From: Larkinella sp. C7
GTDB taxonomy: Bacteria; Bacteroidota; Bacteroidia; Cytophagales; Spirosomataceae
Reading direction: 5' to 3'
Assembly: GCF_006149005.1 (NCBI RefSeq)
Contig: NZ_VBSL01000001.1
Span: 62,001 to 126,000, forward strand
DNA: 64,000 bases
Shown: piece after piece, positions 8,591-16,534 of the stretch
Numbering within the stretch: position 1 is the stretch's first letter
Layout of the letters: every line of letters begins with the position of its first letter
The notes under the pieces: generated by a model
Databases searched by the model: none
What the model saw: only the letters and a program-made list of their open reading frames with translations
What the model was told of the DNA's origin: nothing
Translations under genes and position numbers: made by a program

Positions 8591-10292
8591 ATTGGTGCGG
8601 ATCATAGACGTGAAGAAAATAATAACCAAATCCGGCCAGGCCAAACTGTAAATTAGGACAGAATAGATCCGACCGCTCCGGCTTCCGGTCTCCATATCCA
8701 TTTCCGAGCGGCCGGTCCTGGTCCAGATAACGTTCAATGAGGGCATCTGCCATCGGTTCGTCCGGAATAGCCTCCGATGCCGCTGTTTGGAACAGCGAAC
8801 GGAATGCCCGATCCAGATCCGGATCTTTCAGATGCCAGTCGGGCTGGCTCCTGTTCTGACCGTCTGCCAAACTCCGACCCGTGGGCCGGGCACTTTTCAC
8901 TACAAAATCCAGCAATTCAGACTGGTGACAGGTTGTTAAAACGGTTTGCAGAAAAAACCGTACCCCTTCAATTCCCTCCTCGAAAGAATCATCCAGCAAC
9001 TGATAGACGACCTCGTTCCGGCCGTCTACGGGCCGATACGTCAACCAGTTGCATGACCACTCCCCGGTTTTTCTGTCATAATACCAGGTGGCTTCCCGGC
9101 ACAAGGCAATGGCAATCCGCACGGCCGCCAGCAGATACGGTTTCCGGCTTAACCCCGGCTGGCCGAACCAGTCGATTTCATCGACCAGCCGAAACCGATC
9201 CCCCCGGTACCCATCATCTCCACCACCTGGCAAAGCCTGCCAAGCCCCCGAACGGAGTTTGGCAAAATGGTCGAACAGAAACGGGTATTGAACCGGCGAC
9301 GAAGGGTTCTGATGAAAGTTTTCCGGGTCAAATTCTTTTTTCCGTAAAACAACAAACACGTTCTGAATTCGGGTTTCCGGATCCGGATCCTGACCGGCTT
9401 CCATCAGCGCATCTGCCAGTTGGAAGGAACGATCCATACCAAAACTCGTTCCGGTATGCGGTTCTTCCGCCACCCCGAGACCGGGAGCCAATTCCCTGAC
9501 AAACAACGGGACATCCGGCCGAAGCGCTTCGTTTCGGCTCAGCTCCCGATAACTGTTTTGCAACAGAATGGCGACCAGGTTTAGATACCGGTGATCGGTA
9601 TACAGCACGGCCGAATCGGCCCGGTTGTATTTGTCCGGATTGGCCACAAACTTGAGGATAAAAGGTATTTCATGGCGGTTAAAACCGTTCTGAATTTCGC
9701 GCACCAGACAGGTGACGGCGGCTTTGGTCGGTTTCAGGTTAAAATAAAACCGGATTCCGCCCCGGTCATCTCCTTCGGACAACTGCCGGCCAAACAGCCA
9801 GTTGAACGGCACCGCATCCGAAACCGTTCCAAATTCGTGGGTTGGCTCGTTCGATTCCAGCAGAATCCAGCCCGAATCGGTTGCGACCCCGGTTTCGATG
9901 TATTGCCCGCCACTGACCCAGCGCGCCTTGCTGCCCTTCAGCAAAACAACTTCATTGGAATGCCGGGCGGGCCGAACAGCGCCGGTTGTATACCGCCATC
10001 CGCCGGTATTCCAGAAGTCAAGCCTGACGCCGGAGTCCGCATGGGTAAACTGATCGACGTCATTCGGGCCTTCCGTTGGTTTCTGGTTCGGGCGAATATA
10101 ATGTTCCCGGTACAACCAAACCTGGAGTACGGCTTTCAGATCGGTGGTATCGAAGATGTATTTTTTTGCCAGCATATCCTGACAAATCGCTCCGGTTTTG
10201 TCATCGCCGTTCAGGAATATCTGCTGCTTATCTTCCGAGATCCGGATCAATCGCACAAGCGACTTGAGTTGTTCTGTTGGTTCGTAGGCCAT
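8556..10292 (-). CDS. HopA1-family protein with shortened LanC-like C-terminus
   Basis: A 578-residue protein. Residues about 180-300 carry the HopA1 family signature in order: RFYFNLKPT (181-189), IPFILKFVANPDKYNRADS (209-227), AVLY, VPLFVRELAPGLGVAEEP (261-278) and TSFGMDRSFQLADALM. Residues 1-175 match the usual N-terminal region of that family. Beyond 380, LAAVRIAIALCREA, FEEGIEGVRFFLQTVL and especially FGLAGFGYYFLHVYDP near the C-terminus resemble the first and last parts of LanC-type cyclases. The middle, with the Cys/Cys/His zinc site, is missing, so cyclase activity is not expected. In lexapeptide- and thioamitide-type pathways (established knowledge) HopA1-like proteins eliminate phosphate from Ser/Thr that a partner kinase has phosphorylated. 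The kinase gene ends 25 bases upstream. No type III secretion genes are present. Confidence 0.85.
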   Translation of the reverse strand: MAYEPTEQLKSLVRLIRISEDKQQIFLNGDDKTGAICQDMLAKKYIFDTTDLKAVLQVWLYREHYIRPNQKPTEGPNDVDQFTHADSGVRLDFWNTGGWRYTTGAVRPARHSNEVVLLKGSKARWVSGGQYIETGVATDSGWILLESNEPTHEFGTVSDAVPFNWLFGRQLSEGDDRGGIRFYFNLKPTKAAVTCLVREIQNGFNRHEIPFILKFVANPDKYNRADSAVLYTDHRYLNLVAILLQNSYRELSRNEALRPDVPLFVRELAPGLGVAEEPHTGTSFGMDRSFQLADALMEAGQDPDPETRIQNVFVVLRKKEFDPENFHQNPSSPVQYPFLFDHFAKLRSGAWQALPGGGDDGYRGDRFRLVDEIDWFGQPGLSRKPYLLAAVRIAIALCREATWYYDRKTGEWSCNWLTYRPVDGRNEVVYQLLDDSFEEGIEGVRFFLQTVLTTCHQSELLDFVVKSARPTGRSLADGQNRSQPDWHLKDPDLDRAFRSLFQTAASEAIPDEPMADALIERYLDQDRPLGNGYGDRKPERSDLFCPNLQFGLAGFGYYFLHVYDPHQFRPIVLSKSLA

Positions 10293-10317
10293 TTCTTACC
10301 GGTTTGAGTCCATAAAG

Positions 10318-11385
10318 TCAAAATTCGCGAAGAACCGATTCGGTTTCGGTAAGACAACGCTGCGCATAGGCATACACCTTGGGGAAATCCACCAGCTTGC
10401 TCTGCGCCCCTTCTACCGCCCATCGGTAATAGTGCTGCAGCAGAATAACGCCCAGCAGTTGCATGACTTTCCAACAGGTCGGATCAAGGGGATCGATTTT
10501 CCCGACGACCGACTCCAGCAGGACGGGAATCAATGCCCAATATTGACCACTGGCAAGCGCGGGGACGTCGAGGGTGTCCGCCGTCGTGAACCGGGCCACC
10601 AGATACTCGGCGGCCAAGCTCGCCATTTCCCAGTCAGGATCTCCCACACTGGCAAACTCCCAATCGATCAGGAAATACGGGGAATCCTGATCCGGTGTAT
10701 TTCCGGAAGTCAGAATGTTTCGCCAGCAAACGTCCGTGTTGATCAGGTGAGTAAACTGCCAGTTGCGCAGCAATCCTTGCAGCAACCCTCTGTGTTGTTG
10801 GACAAACCGACCGAAAGCCGACAGATACCGGTTGTTGGCTTTCTCAATTTCGAGAACATCCTGCTCTCTTAGGGTGAGTAGCCAAGGCGTAAACGTGCCG
10901 AAGCGATGCAGGTAGATCGAATCACAGGCCGTTTCCGCCCTCAGCTTCTGCCGCAGATAAGCCAGCATTTGACCAATCTGACGCGTAGGATTCCGGAGTC
11001 GTGTCCCCCGCAACGGTGCGGGAGTGCAGGCTATCAGGGCTTCGAAGGTAAACGTCTGATCCGAATGATCCAGAATCAGCACCTGGTTTCGGGTGTCGAT
11101 TGGCATCACGGCTTTCAGGCAGTGTTTTTCCAAACCCAGGTGCGGTTTTTCCACGAGTTCGTAAAACAGCAGTTCTTTCCGTCTGTCCATCACATCCGTA
11201 ATCCGCCGGGTTTGCTTCAGAAAAAGATTCTTCCCATCCGTTCTTCGGACGATAAAATTGGCATTGCGGCTTGAGGGGAACGGATTATCGATCATGACCA
11301 GATTACCTGCCACGAATTCCTCCCGGTTAACAATTCCGCGGTTCTGCAGGTACTGAAAAACCGTATAGCCCGTCAGCGCAATCAT
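10318..11385 (-). CDS. Aminoglycoside-phosphotransferase-fold kinase, putative Ser/Thr kinase partner of HopA1 protein
   Basis: A 355-residue APH-fold kinase. I place the start at ATG 11385, because it forms an ATGA overlap with the stop of the preceding gene; a longer frame to 11484 exists but would overlap that gene by 103 bases. Visible motifs are the ATP lysine Lys57 (LFLKQ), the catalytic loop INTDVCWRN (Asp218, Asn223) and the metal Asp241 (FLIDWEFASVGDPDWE). The usual His before the catalytic Asp is replaced by Asn-Thr. Such kinases paired with HopA1 proteins (LxmK/LxmY in lexapeptide, TvaC/TvaD in thioviridamide, as I recall) phosphorylate peptide Ser/Thr before elimination. An antibiotic-resistance role is less likely given this context. 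Confidence 0.85.
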   Translation of the reverse strand: MIALTGYTVFQYLQNRGIVNREEFVAGNLVMIDNPFPSSRNANFIVRRTDGKNLFLKQTRRITDVMDRRKELLFYELVEKPHLGLEKHCLKAVMPIDTRNQVLILDHSDQTFTFEALIACTPAPLRGTRLRNPTRQIGQMLAYLRQKLRAETACDSIYLHRFGTFTPWLLTLREQDVLEIEKANNRYLSAFGRFVQQHRGLLQGLLRNWQFTHLINTDVCWRNILTSGNTPDQDSPYFLIDWEFASVGDPDWEMASLAAEYLVARFTTADTLDVPALASGQYWALIPVLLESVVGKIDPLDPTCWKVMQLLGVILLQHYYRWAVEGAQSKLVDFPKVYAYAQRCLTETESVLREF

Positions 11386-11903
11386 TTGATCAATGAGCGG
11401 TTGCTGTGGTTCAGAGAAGTCGTTTCGGCAATTGCTGACAGGTTTAACTTCGCACTGAGTGTTGAGAACGGATTCTTCTCCCACTGCTGTTGACTGTCGT
11501 CGCTGAAAACAAAATCGACATCTGCCAGCAGGTAATTATCAAAACCGGGGCTGTCGGTATCGGAAGGGTCAACGAGCTGTTGATTGGGCGGACAATAAAA
11601 AACCGTATCGCTCCGCCATTCAAAATACAGTACTTTTCTCAATGCCGTATTGGCAAGCAGAAGAGCGGCAAATGGGCCTTCAGCAGAGAAATGCTGGCTA
11701 AAAGTGGTTTCATACTCGCCCGTACGGCGCATTTCCAGAATATCTTTATTCAAATCAACCGATAGGATCCATCCCTGGCGCAGGAGCGATCTAGCCGCGT
11801 CCTGCTCAAAGTCGGCTTCGGTTTTATCAACACCAAACTGCTTTTTGTGAAAGTCAACGTACATTTCCAGGGTAACATCGGTCGAGGATTGTGAGCTTTC
11901 CAT
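11382..11903 (-). CDS. Unknown 173-residue protein, possible substrate or partner of the kinase/HopA1 pair
   Basis: I do not recognise the family. The protein is acidic and appears soluble; there is no signal peptide or membrane segment. Residues 1-140 look like a compact alpha/beta domain (aromatic-rich VLYFEWRSDTVFYCPPN, FDNYLLADVDFVFSDD). Residues 146-170 are low-complexity and Ser/Thr-rich (9 Ser/Thr in about 24) with no Cys; the only Cys is 104. A structured leader-like domain with a Ser/Thr-rich tail, next to a Ser/Thr kinase and lyase pair, fits a modified substrate, but a chaperone or recognition protein would fit equally. Its stop overlaps the kinase start (ATGA), so the two are translationally coupled. 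Confidence 0.75.
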   Translation of the reverse strand: MESSQSSTDVTLEMYVDFHKKQFGVDKTEADFEQDAARSLLRQGWILSVDLNKDILEMRRTGEYETTFSQHFSAEGPFAALLLANTALRKVLYFEWRSDTVFYCPPNQQLVDPSDTDSPGFDNYLLADVDFVFSDDSQQQWEKNPFSTLSAKLNLSAIAETTSLNHSNRSLIK

Positions 11904-11994
11904 CGGTTTGAAAGTTAAAGTAAGGTTTGCTTGATTTATGAATTCATTCTGCGCTGGTTACACCCCTATTTATGCCTCCCTTCAGGCCAGATTC

Positions 11995-13326
11995 TCAAAG
12001 CCCCACGAGTTTGCGGAATTCGGGATCATCAGCAAATACCTCCAGATCGCTTTCATTGGGGTCCTTGTTCGGGAAGTTTTTATCCATCATTTCCCGAATC
12101 TTTTTCTTCCATCGCTCGCCCATTCCGGCGGTTTGCTGAACCACCGCCAGCGCCCGGTTTCGGGTTGCCTCCAGTGCCGGTTGATCGGTCGGATTGTTGG
12201 CCAGCAGCCATTTCATTTTTTGGCCATAAGCCGCAGCGAGGTTGGCCCAGACGCCCGGCGAAACCAGGTTCTGGTGGTCCCGAACGTATTCCTCACCAAA
12301 CCGGATGGCATCGTCGAAGCCTTTCGGGGGATCCTGAAACAGCGCCTGATACGTCAGGGAGCGGTATACATTTCGGCGCAGGGTTTTATCCGAGGCCGCG
12401 GTCAGTCGTTTGTAGGCTTCCAGCAGTTGCACGAAGGCCAGGTCTTTGGCCCCGCTGTAATACAGGGCCGTTGCATAGGCATACCGTTTTTCGGGGTCTT
12501 CGCCCAGTTGGCCAATCGCTTTCCCATACCCTTTCACGGCATCGACATAATTGCCCAGCGAGAGTTGCGCTTTGGCCCAAACCGAGATTTCATTGGGGGA
12601 TTCCAACTCCGCCAGAGGCTTGCTGGCCACGTTTTTAGCAGCTTTTTTGTCGTCTTCAGACAGCACCTCATCCCGGCCCAGCGCCGGTAGCTGGATGTTT
12701 TCGACCCGTTGCAGATCCTGCTCTTCCTGTTTCGATGCGGCCCGGTCGGCGCGGCCAAACGCACCGGCAATATACAGGCGGGTAATCAGATAAGCTCCCA
12801 TGAACCCCAGGATGGTGAAATAGACCACCAGACCAGCCGCAAAATAGTCGGTGCCGGGGCCAATGCCTCTGGCGATATACCCTGCCGCACTTTTGAGCCG
12901 GGCAGGAGCCGTTCGCAGCTCGACCAGTCCGAGCCCCACGATGATTTTGGTGAGCCAGTCGGAAATCTGTTCCAGGTTGGTGTTAACCCGCAGATCGTAA
13001 CCCGCCGTTTGCAGGAGAGTCGGCGGTGCTGGTGGCGCTGTTGGCGCGGTGAGCGGGGCGGCCGGGCTGCCCGGTGGTGGGGATGGTGGCGGTGGGTTGC
13101 CTTGCAGCACGCGCGGAATCCCGAACAGGAAACCGATCAGGGCACCCAGCACAAAACAGGCCAGCGACCATAGAACGGCCGTGAGCGGTTTTCCGTCCTT
13201 TGTATCGTATACGCCCACCCAAACGAAGGCAATCCCGGTGCAGAACGTGATGAGCAAAAACAGGGAGACGATGACCGTGTCGCTCAGAACCGGCAACTTT
13301 TTTTTCTTGTTTTCAGGAGTTTCCAT
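11995..13326 (-). CDS. Three-TM membrane protein with C-terminal TPR-like domain
   Basis: 443 residues from ATG 13326 (a GTG at 13332 is an alternative). Membrane helices lie at about 17-40, 52-72 and 163-188. The second ends in GFLFGIPRV and is followed by a Pro/Ala linker (78-105), then the conserved-looking NTNLEQISDWLTK segment (117-129), which I recall from uncharacterised bacterial membrane proteins. The cytoplasmic C-terminal part (about 240-400) is helical with tetratricopeptide spacing (LGNYVDAVKGYGKAIGQ). It is the first gene of the leftward unit that continues with the 173-residue protein, the kinase and the HopA1 protein; the gap to the next gene is 91 bases. Its role could be sensing, or docking the modification enzymes at the membrane; no function can be assigned. 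Confidence 0.82.
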   Translation of the reverse strand: METPENKKKKLPVLSDTVIVSLFLLITFCTGIAFVWVGVYDTKDGKPLTAVLWSLACFVLGALIGFLFGIPRVLQGNPPPPSPPPGSPAAPLTAPTAPPAPPTLLQTAGYDLRVNTNLEQISDWLTKIIVGLGLVELRTAPARLKSAAGYIARGIGPGTDYFAAGLVVYFTILGFMGAYLITRLYIAGAFGRADRAASKQEEQDLQRVENIQLPALGRDEVLSEDDKKAAKNVASKPLAELESPNEISVWAKAQLSLGNYVDAVKGYGKAIGQLGEDPEKRYAYATALYYSGAKDLAFVQLLEAYKRLTAASDKTLRRNVYRSLTYQALFQDPPKGFDDAIRFGEEYVRDHQNLVSPGVWANLAAAYGQKMKWLLANNPTDQPALEATRNRALAVVQQTAGMGERWKKKIREMMDKNFPNKDPNESDLEVFADDPEFRKLVGL

Positions 13327-13493
13327 ACCCACGATGTACCCAATCAGGTTGGCGCGTTGTGATCAGCGGATTGCTGCTTCAAAAGTCACACACTACGCCC
13401 TGATCCGGTAGGGGGGAATTCCTGTATCGATCCGGGGTTTCCCCCGTATTTCGGCAGAAACCTCGAAAATGCCCGTCTTATGGTCTTTCTAAC

Positions 13494-14738
13494 TCACACT
13501 TTCTGGAAAACAACAATCCCGTTGTGCCCCCCAAAACCGAAGGTGTTGCTCATGACGGTTTTGACGGGCGTCGACACGGCTTCTTTGAAAACGAGATTCA
13601 GGCTTTCGGGAATCGCCGGGTCGCGGACGGTGGTGTTGATGGTGGGCGGAATCACATTGTCTCGCATTGCCAGCAGGCAGATGATGGCTTCGATGGCACC
13701 GGCAGCACCCATCAAATGGCCGGTGATGGACTTGGTGGCACTGATGTGCAGTTTTGTTTTTTTGTCGCCGGTCAGTTTGGCAACGGCATTCATCTCAGAC
13801 AGGTCGCCGACGGGCGTGGAGGTGGCGTGGGCGTTCAGGTAATCCAGGTCCTCGATGTTGATGCGGGCTTCGGCCAGCGCCAGTTGCATGGCTTTGGTGG
13901 CCCCGATCCCGTCGGGGTGCGTGGCCGTAATGTGGTAAGCGTCACCCGTCATGGCCGCACCGGTCATCTCGCCGTAGATCGTTGCTCCCCGCCGGACGGC
14001 GTGTTCGTACTCTTCCAGAATGAGGGCTCCCGCGCCTTCGCCCATCACAAAACCGTCGCGCCCCACATCGAAAGGCCGCGAAGCCGTTTGAGGGCTGTCG
14101 TTCCGGGTCGACATGGCTTTCATGGAACAATAGCCGCCGAAGGACGAGGGCGTAATGGCCGCATCGGAACCGCCACTGACGATGATTTTGGCTTTTCCCA
14201 GCCGGATGTAGTTGAAGGCATCCATGAGGGCCGAATTGGAACTCGCACAGGCCGAAACCGCCGTGTAATTGATTCCCATAAAACCGTGTCGGATCGAAAT
14301 CAGACCGGAGGCCAGATTGACCAGTACCTTAGGAACCAGAAACGGACTAAACCGGGGTTGACCGTCGCCCAGAGCGTATTCTCTCGTCTGTTCTTCCAGC
14401 GTTTCCGTGCCGCCCTGGCCCGATCCCCAGATAACACCCACCTCGAACGGGTCCATTTGGGCGAGATCGAAACCGGAATCGTTGATGGCCTGGTCGGCAG
14501 CAATCAGGGCAAACTGTGTAAACCGGTCGGAGCGTTTGACGTCGGTGCGATTGAGATACTGAGCAGCGTCAAAACCGGCGATTTCGGCGGCAAACCGGGT
14601 TCTGAACAAGGATGCATCGAAGCGGGTGATACCGGTAAAAGCCGATTGCCCATTGACGACCTGTCGCCAGAAAGTGGGAATATTGTTGCCTATGGGGGTG
14701 AATGCGCCAATGCCTGTAATAACAACCCGGTGTAACAT
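13494..14738 (-). CDS. fabF: Beta-ketoacyl-ACP synthase II
   Basis: A 414-residue condensing enzyme of standard length. I start it at ATG 14738 (MLHRVVITGIGAFTPIG); the upstream in-frame Met at 14768 adds ten residues not seen in the family. The Cys-His-His triad is present: Cys164 (AVSACASSNSA), His in LNAHATSTPVGD and His in ITGHLMGAAGA. The enzyme extends acyl-ACP with malonyl-ACP in cytoplasmic fatty acid synthesis. No acpP or other fab genes are adjacent, and a fatty-acid desaturase gene lies just upstream on the same strand, so this may be a second FabF copy for a special lipid rather than the housekeeping one. Confidence 0.92.
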   Translation of the reverse strand: MLHRVVITGIGAFTPIGNNIPTFWRQVVNGQSAFTGITRFDASLFRTRFAAEIAGFDAAQYLNRTDVKRSDRFTQFALIAADQAINDSGFDLAQMDPFEVGVIWGSGQGGTETLEEQTREYALGDGQPRFSPFLVPKVLVNLASGLISIRHGFMGINYTAVSACASSNSALMDAFNYIRLGKAKIIVSGGSDAAITPSSFGGYCSMKAMSTRNDSPQTASRPFDVGRDGFVMGEGAGALILEEYEHAVRRGATIYGEMTGAAMTGDAYHITATHPDGIGATKAMQLALAEARINIEDLDYLNAHATSTPVGDLSEMNAVAKLTGDKKTKLHISATKSITGHLMGAAGAIEAIICLLAMRDNVIPPTINTTVRDPAIPESLNLVFKEAVSTPVKTVMSNTFGFGGHNGIVVFQKV

Positions 14739-14827
14739 AAGGAACCTAAAGGTGATTTTTCCGAACAATTTGTCCGCAAAGAAAGCGACTTCCCCGTTGC
14801 GAAAAAACGCCGGAATCCATTTAGGTT

Positions 14828-14855
14828 TGTCCCACAGACGAAAGTCTGTGAGACA
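14828..14855. repeat. Short hairpin (CACAGAC-GAAA-GTCTGTG)
   Basis: A seven-base stem CACAGAC/GTCTGTG with a GAAA tetraloop (14833-14850), extended by a further four pairs across one mismatch. It sits between the desaturase stop and the fabF start on the minus strand. There is no T-run, so it is either an RNA-stability hairpin or one copy of a small dispersed repeat. Confidence 0.6.
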
Positions 14856-14903
14856 CTGGTCATTATGGAAATTAAGGCTTTGAAATTCTGAAAACTTCCG
14901 GAA

Positions 14904-16025
14904 CTACACCGGAACGCTAACCGACTGGGGGGCGTGTGCTTTGACGGGCTCCCGACCCAGTTTTTTCAACAGCCGGTAGTGCGACGCCAGCGCCGTGGAG
15001 AACGTCGGATTTTCGATATAAGGCAACCCGAATTCGTGGGCGGTGTCCCGCACGATCGCGGTAATGGCCGGGTAATGAATGTGGCACACTTTCGGGAATA
15101 AATGGTGCTCGATCTGGCGGTTCAATCCTCCGCAGAAAAAAGCCGCAATGGGCGAATTGGGTGCAAAATTGGCTGTAGTCCGCATCTGGTGAACGGCCCA
15201 GGCTTCCTGAATGCCCACACCTTCGACCGGAACCGGGAAGGCCGTACCTTCTACGACGTGCGCTAACTGAAAAACCAGCCCCAACACCAGCCCTTCGGCC
15301 ATGTGCATCAACACAAATCCGATGACAAACTGCCACCAGTGCAGATCCAGCACCAGCAACGGGATAACGATAAAGACGACGTAATAGGCCGCCTTGGTAA
15401 CAAACAGCGTGATGTACTCCTTCCGGGGATGGTTCGTATTGTCGCAGTGGCCGATGGTTTTCTTGAAAAATTTCAGATAGTCCTTCCGAAATACCCACGA
15501 AAGCGAAGCCAGCGAATAGAGGGCGAACGAATACCACTGCTGGTGGCGCTGCCAGGGCCGGAGCGGCTCGTCGACATCCACGCGGATCAAACCCGGTGCA
15601 ATTTCGATGTCTTCGTCGTGGCCGGGAATGTTGGTGTAGGTATGGTGAACGACGTTGTGCGTCATTTTCCAGACGTACGGATTGGCACCAATCAGGTAAA
15701 AACTGGACGCCAGCAACCGGTTTACCCAACCTTTTGAGGAGAAGGCACCGTGAATGGCATCATGAGAGACATTGAAACCGATAAAAGCGGCAAACATGCC
15801 CAGTAAAATAGCCATTCCCAGCATCGTCCACAGTCCAAACTGGTTCGAAAGAATCAGCGCGTAGAGCCCCACATAGCCCGTCAGGAAGAAAATGGCTTTA
15901 GTCCACATGGCGCCATTGGCGTTGGGAGAAAGATTATTGTCTTTGAAATACGTATTGACACGCTGCCGAACGGTAGAGAAAAACGGGGATCGATTGGTGG
16001 TATTAAACTTTAGTGGCGTTACCAT
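14904..16025 (-). CDS. Membrane fatty acid desaturase
   Basis: 373 residues with the three di-iron histidine boxes of the acyl-lipid/acyl-CoA desaturase family: HDAIH (88-92), HNVVHH (123-128) and QIEHH (about 305), the last with the Gln first residue typical of front-end-type enzymes. Four or more membrane helices lie around these (about 42-62, 66-86, 200-245). No cytochrome b5 domain is fused, so electrons must come from a separate ferredoxin or b5. The reaction inserts a cis double bond in a membrane acyl chain with O2; the position is not decidable. Same strand as fabF, with 165 bases and a hairpin between them. ATG start at 16025. Confidence 0.9.
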   Translation of the reverse strand: MVTPLKFNTTNRSPFFSTVRQRVNTYFKDNNLSPNANGAMWTKAIFFLTGYVGLYALILSNQFGLWTMLGMAILLGMFAAFIGFNVSHDAIHGAFSSKGWVNRLLASSFYLIGANPYVWKMTHNVVHHTYTNIPGHDEDIEIAPGLIRVDVDEPLRPWQRHQQWYSFALYSLASLSWVFRKDYLKFFKKTIGHCDNTNHPRKEYITLFVTKAAYYVVFIVIPLLVLDLHWWQFVIGFVLMHMAEGLVLGLVFQLAHVVEGTAFPVPVEGVGIQEAWAVHQMRTTANFAPNSPIAAFFCGGLNRQIEHHLFPKVCHIHYPAITAIVRDTAHEFGLPYIENPTFSTALASHYRLLKKLGREPVKAHAPQSVSVPV

Positions 16026-16186
16026 AAACTAGTCGTTAAAAATTTGGCCGATTTTCAGAAATTAATGTCAAATGAACCAGGCTAATCGGCCCTTACCTGA
16101 TTTGATAAAGCAAACCCGCGACGGAACTCCGGCATTGACCCAACGATTCAATAGACTCGGATCGTTGCTAACAATTACCATTCCGA

Positions 16187-16351
16187 ATGGGGAGGAAATT
16201 CGTCCTGACCCTTCTGGTCATCATTTTTTCGGGATGCGTTAAACCCGTTCGAGGTTACCCTCTGGTTGACCGGTGCGTAGAAAATCAATTTCTTCGACTG
16301 ACCATGTTAAAGGACAACGATACCCGGAAACCGAATTGGAGGCATCATTGA
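16187..16351 (+). CDS. Possible small lipoprotein (54 residues)
   Basis: A short frame starting ATG at 16187 encodes a basic N-terminus, a hydrophobic run and a lipobox ending in Cys17 (MGRKFVLTLLVIIFSGC), then 37 polar residues. The signal is convincing, but no family is recognised, and similar-looking coding text continues in another frame after the stop. It may therefore be the front end of a decayed gene. The overlapping minus-strand frame at 16239-16466 has no recognisable features. Confidence 0.4.
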   Translation: MGRKFVLTLLVIIFSGCVKPVRGYPLVDRCVENQFLRLTMLKDNDTRKPNWRHH

Positions 16352-16534
16352 ATCGATAAAAAGAAGAGAAGTGGAACTGAACGGCCAGGGAAAGCCCATT
16401 CAGATTACGCATTACACTAATACTACGCTGTAAGCTACCAACAAGTTCTGAAAGTCCAAGAAACATGAAAATTATTTTATATAAAACTGACTTTTTCCAA
16501 ACCTGTCTTCTCGAAAAACGAAGCCGGGCCGGGG

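Noticed and set aside
8556-10292. Type III secretion effector for eukaryotic hosts
   Set aside because: The HopA1 name comes from a Pseudomonas effector, but there are no secretion genes or chaperone, and the kinase pairing fits peptide modification better.
10318-11385. Aminoglycoside resistance phosphotransferase
   Set aside because: Only the fold is shared; the catalytic loop is atypical and the gene is coupled to unknown-function and HopA1 genes rather than to resistance genes.
11386-11484. Longer N-terminus for the APH-fold kinase
   Set aside because: It would overlap the 173-residue gene by 103 bases. The ATGA junction at 11382-11385 is the usual coupled start, and the extra residues do not look like kinase sequence.
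13524-14735. 403-codon plus-strand frame opposite fabF
   Set aside because: It has low-complexity Gly/Arg/His composition typical of an antisense shadow; FabF on the other strand is unambiguous.
16239-16466. 75-codon minus-strand frame
   Set aside because: There is no family resemblance, and it is opposite a better-supported lipoprotein-like frame on the plus strand.
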